Part shown: in pieces, positions 51,098 through 59,089 of the stretch | How positions within the stretch are numbered: position 1 is the first letter of the stretch | Layout of the letters: each line of letters begins with the position of its first letter | Source: an uncultured Oscillospiraceae bacterium | GTDB lineage: Bacteria; Bacillota; Clostridia; Oscillospirales; Oscillospiraceae | Length of the DNA stretch: 64,000 nt | Direction: 5' to 3' | NCBI GenBank assembly: GCA_934622035.1 | Contig: CAKTVG010000001.1 | Coordinates: forward strand, 148,454 to 212,453 | Notes under the pieces: model-generated | Databases searched by the model: none | What the model was told of the DNA's origin: nothing | Seen by the model: only the letters and a program-made list of their open reading frames with translations | Program-made: the position numbers and the translations under genes

Positions 51098-52579
51098 ATG
51101 AAGTGTCCATGGTGCGGTGAGGAAATGCCGCAGGAGGCCAAATTCTGTATCCGATGCGGGCATGCGGCGCAGAAAATCCCCGCCTCGCAGCAGGCTGCGC
51201 CGGTCGTTCCGCCCCCAAAGCAGAAAAAGAGCCGGGCAAGGTTCGCCGTCCCGGTGGTGGGCGCATGGGCCGTCGTGTTTGTTTTGCTGGGAATCTTTCT
51301 CTGGAACCGCTGGGGCAGGCAGATTGCGCAGACGCCGGGGACGTCCGGCACGAGCGAAAGCGGCGCGTGGTCCGAATGGCTCGACGTACTGCCAGAGGGC
51401 GTCGCGGGCGAGGACTATCAGCTGGAGACGCAGACGCTTTATCGCACCCGCACGAAGGAGACGACGACCTCGCCGCAGCCTACGCTCGACGGTTGGAAGC
51501 CGGCCGGCTCATCAGAGGAGGACGGCGGCTACGGCGCGTGGAGCGATTGGAGTCAGACCGCTGTCGATGCGGCGGCAAACCGCGAGGTCGAGACGCAGAC
51601 GCGCTACCGCAGCCGCGAAAAGGAGACGACCACCTCCTCCAACCCCAGCCTGGACGGCTGGACGCTGGATAACGTTTCCAGCAGCTGGGGCGATTACGGC
51701 GCGTGGTCGGACTGGTCAACGGATTATGCCGCCGCGAGCGACAGCCGCAAGGTGGAGACGAAAACGCAGTACAGCTTCCGTGATAAGGAAACGAATTCGA
51801 GTACGGTTCCGATTGTGGGCAGATACTGGACGCATTACGATACCCGCACGGTCTATGGCTCCTGGAGCGATTGGTCCGATACGAAGGATGCGATTACGCC
51901 TGTCGGCGCAGAGTGGGATACGCGGCAGGTTTCAACCGGAACCCGCTATTACATGGCGCATTACTGCACCGGTTACACGGGCGACAACAGCACGGGCTAC
52001 AGAACCAGCAACTGGAAGTTTAACAGTCAGTGCTCCTATCACGCGCTCGGCTGGTTCGACAATCTGGATAAATTCGCTTCCTATGAGGGAGATTACCTGT
52101 ATAACGGCTCCTCGCCGTCGAATTGCTACCGCTGCTCGAATACCTGTTACCGCTGGTACATCATGGACACCGAGGAGGTCTATAAAACCCAGTATCGCTG
52201 GCGTTCGGTTACAACGGTCTATTATTACTACCATTGGGGCAACTGGAGCAGTTATGGCGACAGCTATATTTCCTCCAATTCCGACCGCGAGGTGCGCACG
52301 AGAACGCTCTACCGCTACTGCGACCGCGCGGAAAACGCGGCCTATCAGTATTCCCGCTGGACGGATTGGGGCGACTGGTCGGAGACGGAGCCGACTCCCG
52401 GCGCGGATGTCGAGGTGGAAACCGCACTCTTCTACCGTTACCGCGAAAAGGTGAGCACGCCCGTTTACAGCTTCGAGCGCTGGACGGATTGGAGCGACTG
52501 GACCGCGCAGAAAGCGGACGGCAGCGAGACGACGCAGGTCGAGGAAAAGACACAGTACCGTTACCGCGCCAGAGAATGA
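51098..52579 (+). CDS. Zinc-ribbon membrane protein with extracytoplasmic WSxWS repeats
   Basis: 493 residues: cytoplasmic zinc ribbon KCPWCGEEMPQEAKFCIRCG, membrane span (about 51-71), then an aromatic-rich extracytoplasmic region. At least seven repeats centre on W-S-x-W: GAWSEWLDV, GAWSDWSQT, GAWSDWSTD, GSWSDWSDT, GNWSSYGDS, TDWGDWSET and TDWSDWTAQ, each followed by a strand like VETQTRYRSREKE. This is the core pattern of thrombospondin type 1 repeats without their cysteines. A central stretch (about 290-370) has its own cysteines (NCYRCSNTCYRWY). Such regions usually bind glycans or proteins; here the partner is unknown. Likely receptor of the system. Confidence 0.82.
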   Translation: MKCPWCGEEMPQEAKFCIRCGHAAQKIPASQQAAPVVPPPKQKKSRARFAVPVVGAWAVVFVLLGIFLWNRWGRQIAQTPGTSGTSESGAWSEWLDVLPEGVAGEDYQLETQTLYRTRTKETTTSPQPTLDGWKPAGSSEEDGGYGAWSDWSQTAVDAAANREVETQTRYRSREKETTTSSNPSLDGWTLDNVSSSWGDYGAWSDWSTDYAAASDSRKVETKTQYSFRDKETNSSTVPIVGRYWTHYDTRTVYGSWSDWSDTKDAITPVGAEWDTRQVSTGTRYYMAHYCTGYTGDNSTGYRTSNWKFNSQCSYHALGWFDNLDKFASYEGDYLYNGSSPSNCYRCSNTCYRWYIMDTEEVYKTQYRWRSVTTVYYYYHWGNWSSYGDSYISSNSDREVRTRTLYRYCDRAENAAYQYSRWTDWGDWSETEPTPGADVEVETALFYRYREKVSTPVYSFERWTDWSDWTAQKADGSETTQVEEKTQYRYRARE

Positions 52580-52617
52580 AATGATTTAAGCGAAGAAAAT
52601 GAAAAGGAGAGATGAAA

Positions 52618-53898
52618 ATGAATTGTAAAAAATGCGGAAGTCCGCTGCCGGAGGGCGGCCTGTTCTGCGGCGTCTGCGGAGAAAGGGTGACGGCCGAGCC
52701 TGCGGCTCCGTCCGGCGGCTTCTTCTCCACGGCAGGCGGCTTTGACGGCGGCGCTGGCCAGCCTGTTTCTCAGCCCAGGCCGACCGCGCCGCAGGGAAGA
52801 CCGCAGGGGGCCTCCGGCCTTTCCGGCTCGCTTGTACGAGGAGGGCAGAATGCGCAGCAGCAGCTCCCGGTACAGCAGGTTCAACCGCCGGTGCAGCCGG
52901 CAGCGTTCTGCGGCAATTGCGGTGCACCCATGGCGCCGGGCAGCAGATTCTGCGGCGTCTGCGGCGCTCCTGCGGCGGGAGGCGCTCCCGCGCCTGGCGG
53001 CGACTATGTGCCTGCCCCGGCCCCAAAGACGAAAAAATCGAAAAAGAAGCTGCCGCTTATCATCGGCGCGGCGGCACTGAGCGTTCTGCTGGTCGTCGGT
53101 ATCGTTCTGGGCATCCTTGTCCATTCCGTGGCGAACGGCCCGGCGGCAAAGCTCTATACCTCCGTTAAAAACACGCTGAATGCGTCCTCTCTCACCGGTG
53201 AGCTGACCTATTACCGTGACGGCAGCCGCGAGGGCCGCATCAATATTGAGGCCGTTCTGTCGCTGAAAACGGAAGAACTGACGGCAACCATTAGCGCGGA
53301 GGGCGAAACAATCGCGATCTATGACGGCTATGTTCTGGAAAAGGGCCGCTATGGCGTCTATAAAGAGGACATCAGCTCGATTCTGGATCAGATCTTCGAG
53401 GCCTACAATTCCGCAGGCAGCAGCCTCGGCGACACAGATGTGAGAAAAATGCTGCAGGACGCCGATCCCTCTGGCGAGCTTTATGATATCGTTTCCGAGG
53501 TTATGGATCTGGATAAGCTGGAGTCCTGCTTCAAGACACTCGTCAAGCGCCTGAACGACGAAAGCTGGCTGAAGGAAAATGCAGGCTTCTCCAAGACGAA
53601 GAGCGGCAGACAGACGACCTATAGCTTCAAGATCGGCGCACGCTTCCTGCGCGCCGTGGCGGAAATTTTCAAGCCCGCCTTCCACTCCTCCGAGGATTAT
53701 CTCCAAGCCATGGATGAGCTTTTGGACTTTGACGAAAGCTTGAAGTTCTCCTATACCGTCGAGGGAAAGTATCTCACCGGCTTCTCTTATACGACCGAGG
53801 GATATCACACCTATACCTACACCGTGGAGCTCACCAACATCGGCCACACGCAGATCGACACCGATCAGCTGGAATACTGGCTCAGCATTGCAGAGTAA
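52618..53898 (+). CDS. Double zinc-ribbon membrane protein with extracytoplasmic domain
   Basis: 426 residues: two zinc ribbons, NCKKCGSPLPEGGLFCGVCGE at the N-terminus and FCGNCGAPMAPGSRFCGVCG at about 96-117, a Gly/Pro/Gln-rich linker between them, a Lys-rich stop and a membrane span (about 142-165), then about 260 extracytoplasmic residues alternating helices and strands with no Cys. The ectodomain recalls lipoprotein-like sensor domains but I do not recognise it. Start 52618 has GGAG eight bases ahead. Last gene of the operon, followed by a strong terminator. Confidence 0.78.
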   Translation: MNCKKCGSPLPEGGLFCGVCGERVTAEPAAPSGGFFSTAGGFDGGAGQPVSQPRPTAPQGRPQGASGLSGSLVRGGQNAQQQLPVQQVQPPVQPAAFCGNCGAPMAPGSRFCGVCGAPAAGGAPAPGGDYVPAPAPKTKKSKKKLPLIIGAAALSVLLVVGIVLGILVHSVANGPAAKLYTSVKNTLNASSLTGELTYYRDGSREGRINIEAVLSLKTEELTATISAEGETIAIYDGYVLEKGRYGVYKEDISSILDQIFEAYNSAGSSLGDTDVRKMLQDADPSGELYDIVSEVMDLDKLESCFKTLVKRLNDESWLKENAGFSKTKSGRQTTYSFKIGARFLRAVAEIFKPAFHSSEDYLQAMDELLDFDESLKFSYTVEGKYLTGFSYTTEGYHTYTYTVELTNIGHTQIDTDQLEYWLSIAE

Positions 53899-53903
53899 TA
53901 AGC

Positions 53904-53946
53904 ATGGACGCCCTGTTCCGAATACCGGAACAGGGCGTCCATTTAT
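53904..53946 (+). terminator. Terminator of the vWA/PP2C/kinase operon
   Basis: A 17-bp perfect stem (ATGGACGCCCTGTTCCG and its complement) with a five-base loop, followed by TTTAT. Confidence 0.88.
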
Positions 53947-53950
53947 AACG

Positions 53951-54032
53951 CAGGGGACGGGTTTCCCGTCCCGAAATCTATCGATAACCGCACCCGTAGG
54001 GCAGGGCCTATGTGCCCTGCCTATGTGAAATG
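53951..54032. repeat. Dispersed palindromic repeat cluster E
   Basis: AGGGGACGGGTTTCCCGTCCC and GTAGGGCAGGGCC...GCCCTGCC modules, as in clusters A-D; between convergent genes. Confidence 0.7.
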
Positions 54033-54135
54033 CTTGCGGCGGGAAGAGCCTCGACAAGCGCTGCATCGCTGCAAATAACAAACAAGAATAATGAATTTTA
54101 TATTATTAAATAAATTTGGTGAAAATTGTAACAGA

Positions 54136-54651
54136 TCAATAATCCTGTATATAGGCATACCAGTTTTCTTCCACACGCACAGGGCCAATTCGATCGCCTT
54201 CCGTAAGATTGTATAGAGGGTCTTTCAGATAGCACTTAAGGACGGGCAGCCAGGAATAGCGATTCTTGTCATGGAGAACAAAAACAACAGAGTCTTTGCA
54301 AAAGGAAATAGAATCGATTCCAATTTCCTGCATGAGCTTTTGAGCAGCAGCTGCTGCGGTGATCACCTGTTTGTCAGACAGCTTCTCTTCAGAATGAACG
54401 TGCAAGCCTCCCAATTCGACCCAAACAGTGTCCGAATCTTCACAAAAGGAGGGCGGGCGGTCACCGCTGGGGGTATGGACAAAGCCAACGCTTCCACCGA
54501 TTCCAAGCGCCTGAAAAGTATTGGCAGCAGAGATAAATGCCTCCCTGTGCTCCTGAAATGTCTGCACGACAGCGTCGGTGGTTTTGCAGGTCGTGCATGC
54601 GCAGACCAACGAGCATAGGAGCGTGAGAAAAAGTGCAATCCATTTTTTCAT
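54136..54651 (-). CDS. Putative lipoprotein, function unknown
   Basis: A 171-residue protein with a signal peptide (KKWIALFLTLLCSLVCAC) whose Cys near residue 19 fits a lipobox. The mature part has no motif I know. GGAGGC at 54663-54668 lies 12 bases before this ATG and only 2-3 before an earlier in-frame ATG at 54660; the shorter form gives the better signal peptide. This gene begins a visibly AT-richer stretch of small minus-strand genes. Confidence 0.65.
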   Translation of the reverse strand: MKKWIALFLTLLCSLVCACTTCKTTDAVVQTFQEHREAFISAANTFQALGIGGSVGFVHTPSGDRPPSFCEDSDTVWVELGGLHVHSEEKLSDKQVITAAAAAQKLMQEIGIDSISFCKDSVVFVLHDKNRYSWLPVLKCYLKDPLYNLTEGDRIGPVRVEENWYAYIQDY

Positions 54652-54694
54652 AGTGATCATATGCCTCCGTTTGCAAGAGATTTGCTGGCGGTAA

Positions 54695-55003
54695 TTAGAA
54701 TTGACAAGCTAGAGTTGATTTAAACCCATAAGAATCATCATTCTTGTTCAACTGTGATTTATTTTTGCTTTTTCCGTACTTTTTTCTTGCACTATAGAAA
54801 TCGTAGCGAAAGCCACGCGAGCCATTAAAACCGGAGTACATAAAGTAGGCTGCATCAAAGGACGTTATTTTAACAAATGTGAATATCCCGTTTCTGTAGT
54901 TGATGAGCTTCCAACCGCTCGCGGCCTGTTGGACAAGCCAGGACTCGATCCGCCGCACGGCTGCGTGAATGCAGGGGCGGAATAGTTTCTTGTTGTCAAT
55001 CAT
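54695..55003 (-). CDS. Short DUF2812-like protein, possibly truncated
   Basis: 102 residues. ESWLVQQAASGWKLINYRNGIFTFVKI resembles the first repeat of DUF2812 proteins (leader Trp-Lys-Leu, then a Phe-x-Phe strand), which are normally far longer and membrane-bound. The tail (KKYGKSKNKSQLNKNDDSYG) is low complexity. It may be a truncated remnant. No clear ribosome binding site near the ATG. Confidence 0.45.
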   Translation of the reverse strand: MIDNKKLFRPCIHAAVRRIESWLVQQAASGWKLINYRNGIFTFVKITSFDAAYFMYSGFNGSRGFRYDFYSARKKYGKSKNKSQLNKNDDSYGFKSTLACQF

Positions 55004-55034
55004 GGCAATGAGATATCTCCTGCGCTTAAAGCTT

Positions 55035-55271
55035 TTATCGCCCTTCCATGCGTTTTCTGACGTGTGATGAAATCAAAAGAACAGGCACAGAAATCAGAGT
55101 GACGTACCAGACAAAACGAACGCAATGAGAGATTCCAATGGGCTGCAAGATTTTCTCAAGTGCATGAAAGCCGGCAATTTCATAAATGACACCAAGCAAC
55201 CCGCAGACTCCACAAAGAAGGAATGAAATGATTTCCACTACGAGAAGCATTGGCTTCATGATTTTTTTCAT
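55035..55271 (-). CDS. Small two-span membrane protein
   Basis: 78 residues with two membrane spans (about 8-33 and 52-68) and a basic end (HVRKRMEGR). GGAAGGAG precedes the ATG at 55271. No family recognised. Confidence 0.55.
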   Translation of the reverse strand: MKKIMKPMLLVVEIISFLLCGVCGLLGVIYEIAGFHALEKILQPIGISHCVRFVWYVTLISVPVLLISSHVRKRMEGR

Positions 55272-55443
55272 TTTGAGCTCCTTCCTCTCGTTTGGGAGTT
55301 TTGAAAACAAAGTACAATGAGGCCGCAAATACTTCAAACGCATGCGCGTTGCAGCAGGTTAGCATTCCTTCGATGATGTGATTGCCGCCATCCTTGGCCT
55401 GCTGCGAGATCTCAAAATAAGGTTGAATTGTTTTCGGAGTCAA
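55180..55443 (-). CDS. Doubtful small ORF with a strong ribosome binding site, possibly frameshifted
   Basis: A TTG start at 55443 has a perfect AGGAGG eight bases upstream and gives 87 residues beginning MTPKTIQPYFEISQQAKDGG. The last third overlaps the next gene in another frame and is basic and irregular, so the true product may have ended or shifted before. No family recognised. Confidence 0.35.
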   Translation of the reverse strand: MTPKTIQPYFEISQQAKDGGNHIIEGMLTCCNAHAFEVFAASLYFVFKTPKREEGAQNEKNHEANASRSGNHFIPSLWSLRVAWCHL

Positions 55444-55455
55444 TGCGGCAACCTC

Positions 55456-55983
55456 CTATGACTTATTATTGCCGTCGTAGTCCAGCTCGCCGTAATACAG
55501 CCTGATACATTCCAGAATATCCTTCTGATTTTTGAGAGCAAGCAGCTTTCCGGTCATCATGGGAAGAAGCTGGTTGTGCAGATTTCCGACAACCAACCCG
55601 GCATGAAAGCCCTTCTTCCGAGGACGAAGGACCTCAGTCCCCTTTTGACAGACCAGCAGCTCCACGCCTCGCTTGGGGTTCAGGCACACGCGGGAGATGT
55701 CCTGTATCTCGGACCACGGCGTCACACGGCAGCGAATCCCGAAAAAGTAGTGTACAATTCCCTCCTCGGTCAGGACATAGGTTCTCAAATAGGAACAGGC
55801 GATGACGAGCAGGACAGCTGCGATGAAATAAAAGAACAAATGAAGGACCAAGATGTCAGATTCCGTCGGCATTTCAGCCGCTGCATTTTTCCACAGAGGA
55901 AGGTGCGGCTGAAGCGCCGCGAGTGCTGCAAGGGCAAGGCAGAACAGCCCGAATCCGAAATATGACGATTTTGCAGTCTTCAT
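55456..55983 (-). CDS. Two-span membrane protein with PH-like domain
   Basis: 175 residues: membrane spans at about 8-25 and 45-67, then a domain of the bacterial PH type (LRTYVLTEEGIVHYFFGIRCRVTPWSEIQDI), where the YVLTEEGI...PWSEI pattern is characteristic. Ends with a TAG codon. Heads the AT-rich minus-strand cluster; GGTGG lies just before the ATG. Function unknown. Confidence 0.65.
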   Translation of the reverse strand: MKTAKSSYFGFGLFCLALAALAALQPHLPLWKNAAAEMPTESDILVLHLFFYFIAAVLLVIACSYLRTYVLTEEGIVHYFFGIRCRVTPWSEIQDISRVCLNPKRGVELLVCQKGTEVLRPRKKGFHAGLVVGNLHNQLLPMMTGKLLALKNQKDILECIRLYYGELDYDGNNKS

Positions 55984-56109
55984 TTTACCACCCTGGCAAT
56001 ATTTACCTCTATCTAGGATCATTATACATCGGATTTCGGCAGAAGCGCAAGCCGCTTTTATGAAAAAATTGTCATACTGTAATAATCTGAGAAATTACTT
56101 CGGAAATTA

Positions 56110-56138
56110 TTGAAAATTACGTCAAAATAATGTATTCT
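56110..56138 (+). promoter_or_regulatory. Promoter of the small lipoprotein gene
   Basis: TTGAAA (56110-56115), 17-base spacer ending in TG, TATTCT (56133-56138). Confidence 0.5.
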
Positions 56139-56242
56139 TATGATAAAAAAGCCATGCCGATGCTGCGCACGAGACAGACAAAGCCGGCGGGGCATTGCTG
56201 GCGCATTTGCCGCCTCCGGCTACGAAGAAAGGAGTCGATTTC

Positions 56243-56662
56243 ATGAGAAAAATACACATTGCATTGGGAAAGATCCTTGCTGTCACGAGCTGCGCCCTGC
56301 TGCTGTTCTCCTGTGGAACCTTTCACACTTCGGAATTATCTGGATGCTCTGTAACGGTGTCCTGCCCCGGACTGCCGGGTGAATTCGTCTTGTCTGATTC
56401 TGATGCCGCCGAAGTGACCGACATGCTCGATCAGCAGACATACTTCAGGGACAATTTATCCTGCGGCTTTTCCGAAGACGCTTCCATTACCTTTACGGGG
56501 GAAAACGAGCATCTTACGTTGTATCTTGCGCGGGATGCCTGCCCCTTCCTCTTTTCTCCGGAAAAAGGGAAATACTTGAAGCTCTCGGCGGAAAACAACC
56601 GCGCCTTACGGGAAATTCTGATATCCTACGGGGGAGACATTTGGCTCCCGGAAAACGGATGA
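56243..56662 (+). CDS. Small putative lipoprotein
   Basis: 139 residues with a signal peptide and lipobox LLFSCG (Cys near 25). The mature part has no known motif; SVTVSCPGLPGEFVLSDSDAAEV and a strand-rich middle suggest a small beta domain. AAAGGAG lies before the ATG at 56243. An upstream extension of the frame lacks a ribosome binding site. Confidence 0.65.
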   Translation: MRKIHIALGKILAVTSCALLLFSCGTFHTSELSGCSVTVSCPGLPGEFVLSDSDAAEVTDMLDQQTYFRDNLSCGFSEDASITFTGENEHLTLYLARDACPFLFSPEKGKYLKLSAENNRALREILISYGGDIWLPENG

Positions 56663-56694
56663 AAGTACGTAAGGATGGCGCAAGCCGCAATGCT

Positions 56695-57135
56695 TTATAG
56701 TGTGTATTCGTACCATTCCTCGTCCGTTTGCCGAAAGCCGACGGACAGAAACATGCGCCGGCTCTGCGCGTTGAAGGAATAGATGTTGGCTTTGACGCAT
56801 TCCATCCCGCGCTCCCTTGCCAGCCTGAGCATTTCCAGAGCGCAGCGCCGCCCGATGTGACGATTCTGGAATTCCTTGCAGACGACGATTGCGATTTCGC
56901 CGTCGTTCCGCAGGGAGACGTCTCCGACCAGCTCGCCCCGATATTCGATATAGTAGCACGCGCCGTTGGCGCACAGGTAGTCGTACATGCTGTGCAGAAG
57001 CGCAAGGTCGCAGGGGCTGTCCCGGTTATCGACCTGCTTGCAGACCTCCGGATCCTGATACCACGGAAGCGACACGGCGTCGTTGCGATAGTAGGGAATC
57101 AGCCGGATTTCATGATCTATGACTCGTTCTTCCAT
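56695..57135 (-). CDS. GNAT-family N-acetyltransferase
   Basis: 146 residues. YYIEYRGELVGDVSLRNDGEIAIVV and the acetyl-CoA loop QNRHIGRRCALEML, then AQSRRMFLSVGFRQTDEE, give the GNAT fold. The loop is R/Q-x-x-G-x-R, slightly off consensus. Third gene after tetR, 2 bases behind the second GNAT gene. Substrate unknown. Confidence 0.8.
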   Translation of the reverse strand: MEERVIDHEIRLIPYYRNDAVSLPWYQDPEVCKQVDNRDSPCDLALLHSMYDYLCANGACYYIEYRGELVGDVSLRNDGEIAIVVCKEFQNRHIGRRCALEMLRLARERGMECVKANIYSFNAQSRRMFLSVGFRQTDEEWYEYTL

Positions 57136-57137
57136 CC

Positions 57138-57665
57138 TCAGCGCTCCAGTTTCTTTCCCATTTCGATTCTGATCTCATGCTGCTCCGGGTCGGTGTTGGA
57201 GTAGGCATACAGGTCAAAGCCTATCATGGAAAAGCCGTTCTTTTTGTAAAACGCGATGGCGTTTTCGTTGCAGGTCTGTGTTTCCAGAAGGATCATCCGT
57301 GCGCCGGAGGCCTCGGCCGCTTTGGTTACGGCCTCCATCAGCCTTGTGCCGACGCCGCTGCGGCGCGCAGAATCGTCAAATATGCAGATGTTGCTGATGC
57401 GGAAGCGGTTGTTCCAGCTCTCCGGCGAACCTTCGACATATCCGATCAGCCGCCCGCCCTCGAACGCGCCGAAGGCGATGGGCGCTTCCAGCCATTCGCC
57501 GAAGAACACATCGTCAAAGAATTTTTCGACCGGTGCTCCCAGGGAAACGTAATGCATCAAAAAGCCGCTTTCCGATGCGCAGATATCATAATATCCCCCG
57601 GTTCGATATCGGGCGGTAAATTTTCTGCCCGCATAGATTTCTTTTTCTAATGGCCTGATTTCCAT
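57138..57665 (-). CDS. GNAT-family N-acetyltransferase
   Basis: 175 residues. The acetyl-CoA loop is ARRSGVGTRLMEAV (about residues 106-119) and the last strand-helix is ENAIAFYKKNGFSMIGFDLYAYSN, as in GNAT proteins acting on small amines or drugs. Start ATG at 57665 is seven bases after the tetR stop; an extended reading overlaps tetR. Likely in the same transcript as tetR. Confidence 0.83.
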   Translation of the reverse strand: MEIRPLEKEIYAGRKFTARYRTGGYYDICASESGFLMHYVSLGAPVEKFFDDVFFGEWLEAPIAFGAFEGGRLIGYVEGSPESWNNRFRISNICIFDDSARRSGVGTRLMEAVTKAAEASGARMILLETQTCNENAIAFYKKNGFSMIGFDLYAYSNTDPEQHEIRIEMGKKLER

Positions 57666-57672
57666 AAATGCT

Positions 57673-58308
57673 TTACGCCTCCTCCGATGCGGCGGCATAG
57701 ATCTCGAAGAACTGCCGGACATGCCGCTCTATCAGCTCCGTCACTTCCTCCTCGCGCTCCGGCTCGCGGTCGCAGAGATTGATCCAGACGGTGACGGGGA
57801 GACAGAGCTGCGCTGCCATGATCTCCGGATCGCCGGTTTTCAGCTCGCCTCGGCGGATGAGGAATCGGACCAGCCCCGTAAAGAACCGCATGACGTCCGT
57901 ATAATTCTGCTTGGTCTGCAACGCGCACAGCTTTGGATTCTGGAACTGTTCAATGGTCAGCAGCTTGCGGGATTTGCGGATCTGAGGATCGTGCAGAATG
58001 TAGCGAACCTGACGCAGGATCAGCTGCAGAGCCGCATCGGGCGTCAGCGACTGCTTGTCCCCGGTAAAGGCGGGATCGTCCCAATCCGCGCACGCGAAGA
58101 TGGAGCGCTTGTCGTATTCCTCCAGAACCTCCTGCACCAATGCGTCCAGAATTTCCTGTTTGCTGTCAAAATGGCTGTACATAGACGCCTTGCGGATGCC
58201 GACGGCGTCCGCAATCTGCGAGATAGAGGTGGCCTCGTAGCCCTGAACCGAGAAAAGCTCCAACGCCGCTTCCAGAATTGCCTGCTTTGTGCTGGTTTTT
58301 TCCATCAT
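57673..58308 (-). CDS. TetR-family transcriptional repressor
   Basis: 211 residues. The N-terminal helix-turn-helix is AILEAALELFSVQGYEATSISQIADAVGIRKASMYSHFDSK in family order (about 9-49); the rest is the helical ligand-binding domain. GGAGG lies eight bases before the ATG at 58308. Two copies of the same 16-bp site, one in its own promoter and one in the divergent acetyltransferase promoter, make it the probable repressor of both units. Confidence 0.93.
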   Translation of the reverse strand: MMEKTSTKQAILEAALELFSVQGYEATSISQIADAVGIRKASMYSHFDSKQEILDALVQEVLEEYDKRSIFACADWDDPAFTGDKQSLTPDAALQLILRQVRYILHDPQIRKSRKLLTIEQFQNPKLCALQTKQNYTDVMRFFTGLVRFLIRRGELKTGDPEIMAAQLCLPVTVWINLCDREPEREEEVTELIERHVRQFFEIYAAASEEA

Positions 58309-58343
58309 TCTGTTGTCCTCCTGCCGGGTTTCCCATCGACCAT

Positions 58344-58372
58344 ATTATACCTACCGAACGATAGGCTGTCAA
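58344..58372 (-). promoter_or_regulatory. tetR promoter with operator in the spacer
   Basis: Minus strand: TTGACA (58372-58367) and TATAAT (58349-58344). The 17-base spacer is almost entirely the operator CCTACCGAACGATAGG (58350-58365 on the plus strand), so bound repressor would block polymerase. Confidence 0.9.
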
Positions 58373-58419
58373 TAGGGAGGCGCCGCGGTTTCCCCCCCAC
58401 TGCATGCAAGGCTGCCCTC

Positions 58420-58467
58420 TTGACAAAGACTGTCCCCTGCATTACAATATACCTACCGAACGATAGG
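58420..58467 (+). promoter_or_regulatory. Acetyltransferase promoter with TetR operator
   Basis: TTGACA (58420-58425), 17 bases, TACAAT (58443-58448); the operator CCTACCGAACGATAGG at 58452-58467 is identical to the one in the tetR promoter and covers the transcription start. Confidence 0.88.
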
Positions 58468-58506
58468 TTGCTAAAAGAAAGCGGTATCGAGAAAGGAAGA
58501 GCGAAA

Positions 58507-59037
58507 ATGAATCAAGAGAACAGACCGTTTCACATTGTGCGTGCACAGGCGGAGGATGCCGCTGCACTGCTGGAGTATCTGAAGATCATCGGCGGCGAGA
58601 CAGACAATCTCAGCTTCGGCCCGGAGGGCGTGCCGCTCAGCGTGGAGACGGAGGAGGCCTATCTGCGCAGCCAGGCCGGGTCGGCGGACAACGCGCAGTA
58701 CCTCGCCAAGGTGGATGGCGAGATCATCGGCACGGCAAGCCTGAATCGCAAGCCCAAACGGATGCACCATCGCGGAGAATTCGGCATCAGCCTGAAAAAA
58801 GCCTGGTGGGGCTGCGGCGCAGCCTCTGCGCTGGCGGAGGCGATCCTGGCTTTCGCAAGGGACAACGGCTTTGAACAGCTGAATCTGGAGGTACGCAGCG
58901 ACAATATCCGCGCCATCCGGCTGTATGAGAAATACGGCTTCCGGAAGCTGTGCACCTTCCCAGCGTTTTTCAAAATTAACGGGAAAAACGTCGATTTCGA
59001 TTTGATGAACCTTACCTTGAACGAATCGCAGCTCTGA
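58507..59037 (+). CDS. GNAT-family N-acetyltransferase under TetR control
   Basis: 176 residues of the RimI/RimJ-like type. QYLAKVDGEIIGTASLNR, GEFGISLKKAWWGCGAASALAEAIL and NLEVRSDNIRAIRLYEKYGFRKL are the typical blocks. The acetyl-CoA loop reads AWWGCGAASAL, with Trp-Trp where R/Q-x-x-G-x-G usually has charged residues, as in several antibiotic acetyltransferase relatives. GGAAGAG lies ahead of the ATG. Divergent from tetR and sharing its operator. Confidence 0.86.
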   Translation: MNQENRPFHIVRAQAEDAAALLEYLKIIGGETDNLSFGPEGVPLSVETEEAYLRSQAGSADNAQYLAKVDGEIIGTASLNRKPKRMHHRGEFGISLKKAWWGCGAASALAEAILAFARDNGFEQLNLEVRSDNIRAIRLYEKYGFRKLCTFPAFFKINGKNVDFDLMNLTLNESQL

Positions 59038-59089
59038 ATTCCATAGGATTTTATGGGAGCATTCTCCAAATGGTAGGCTTGTCAAACAT

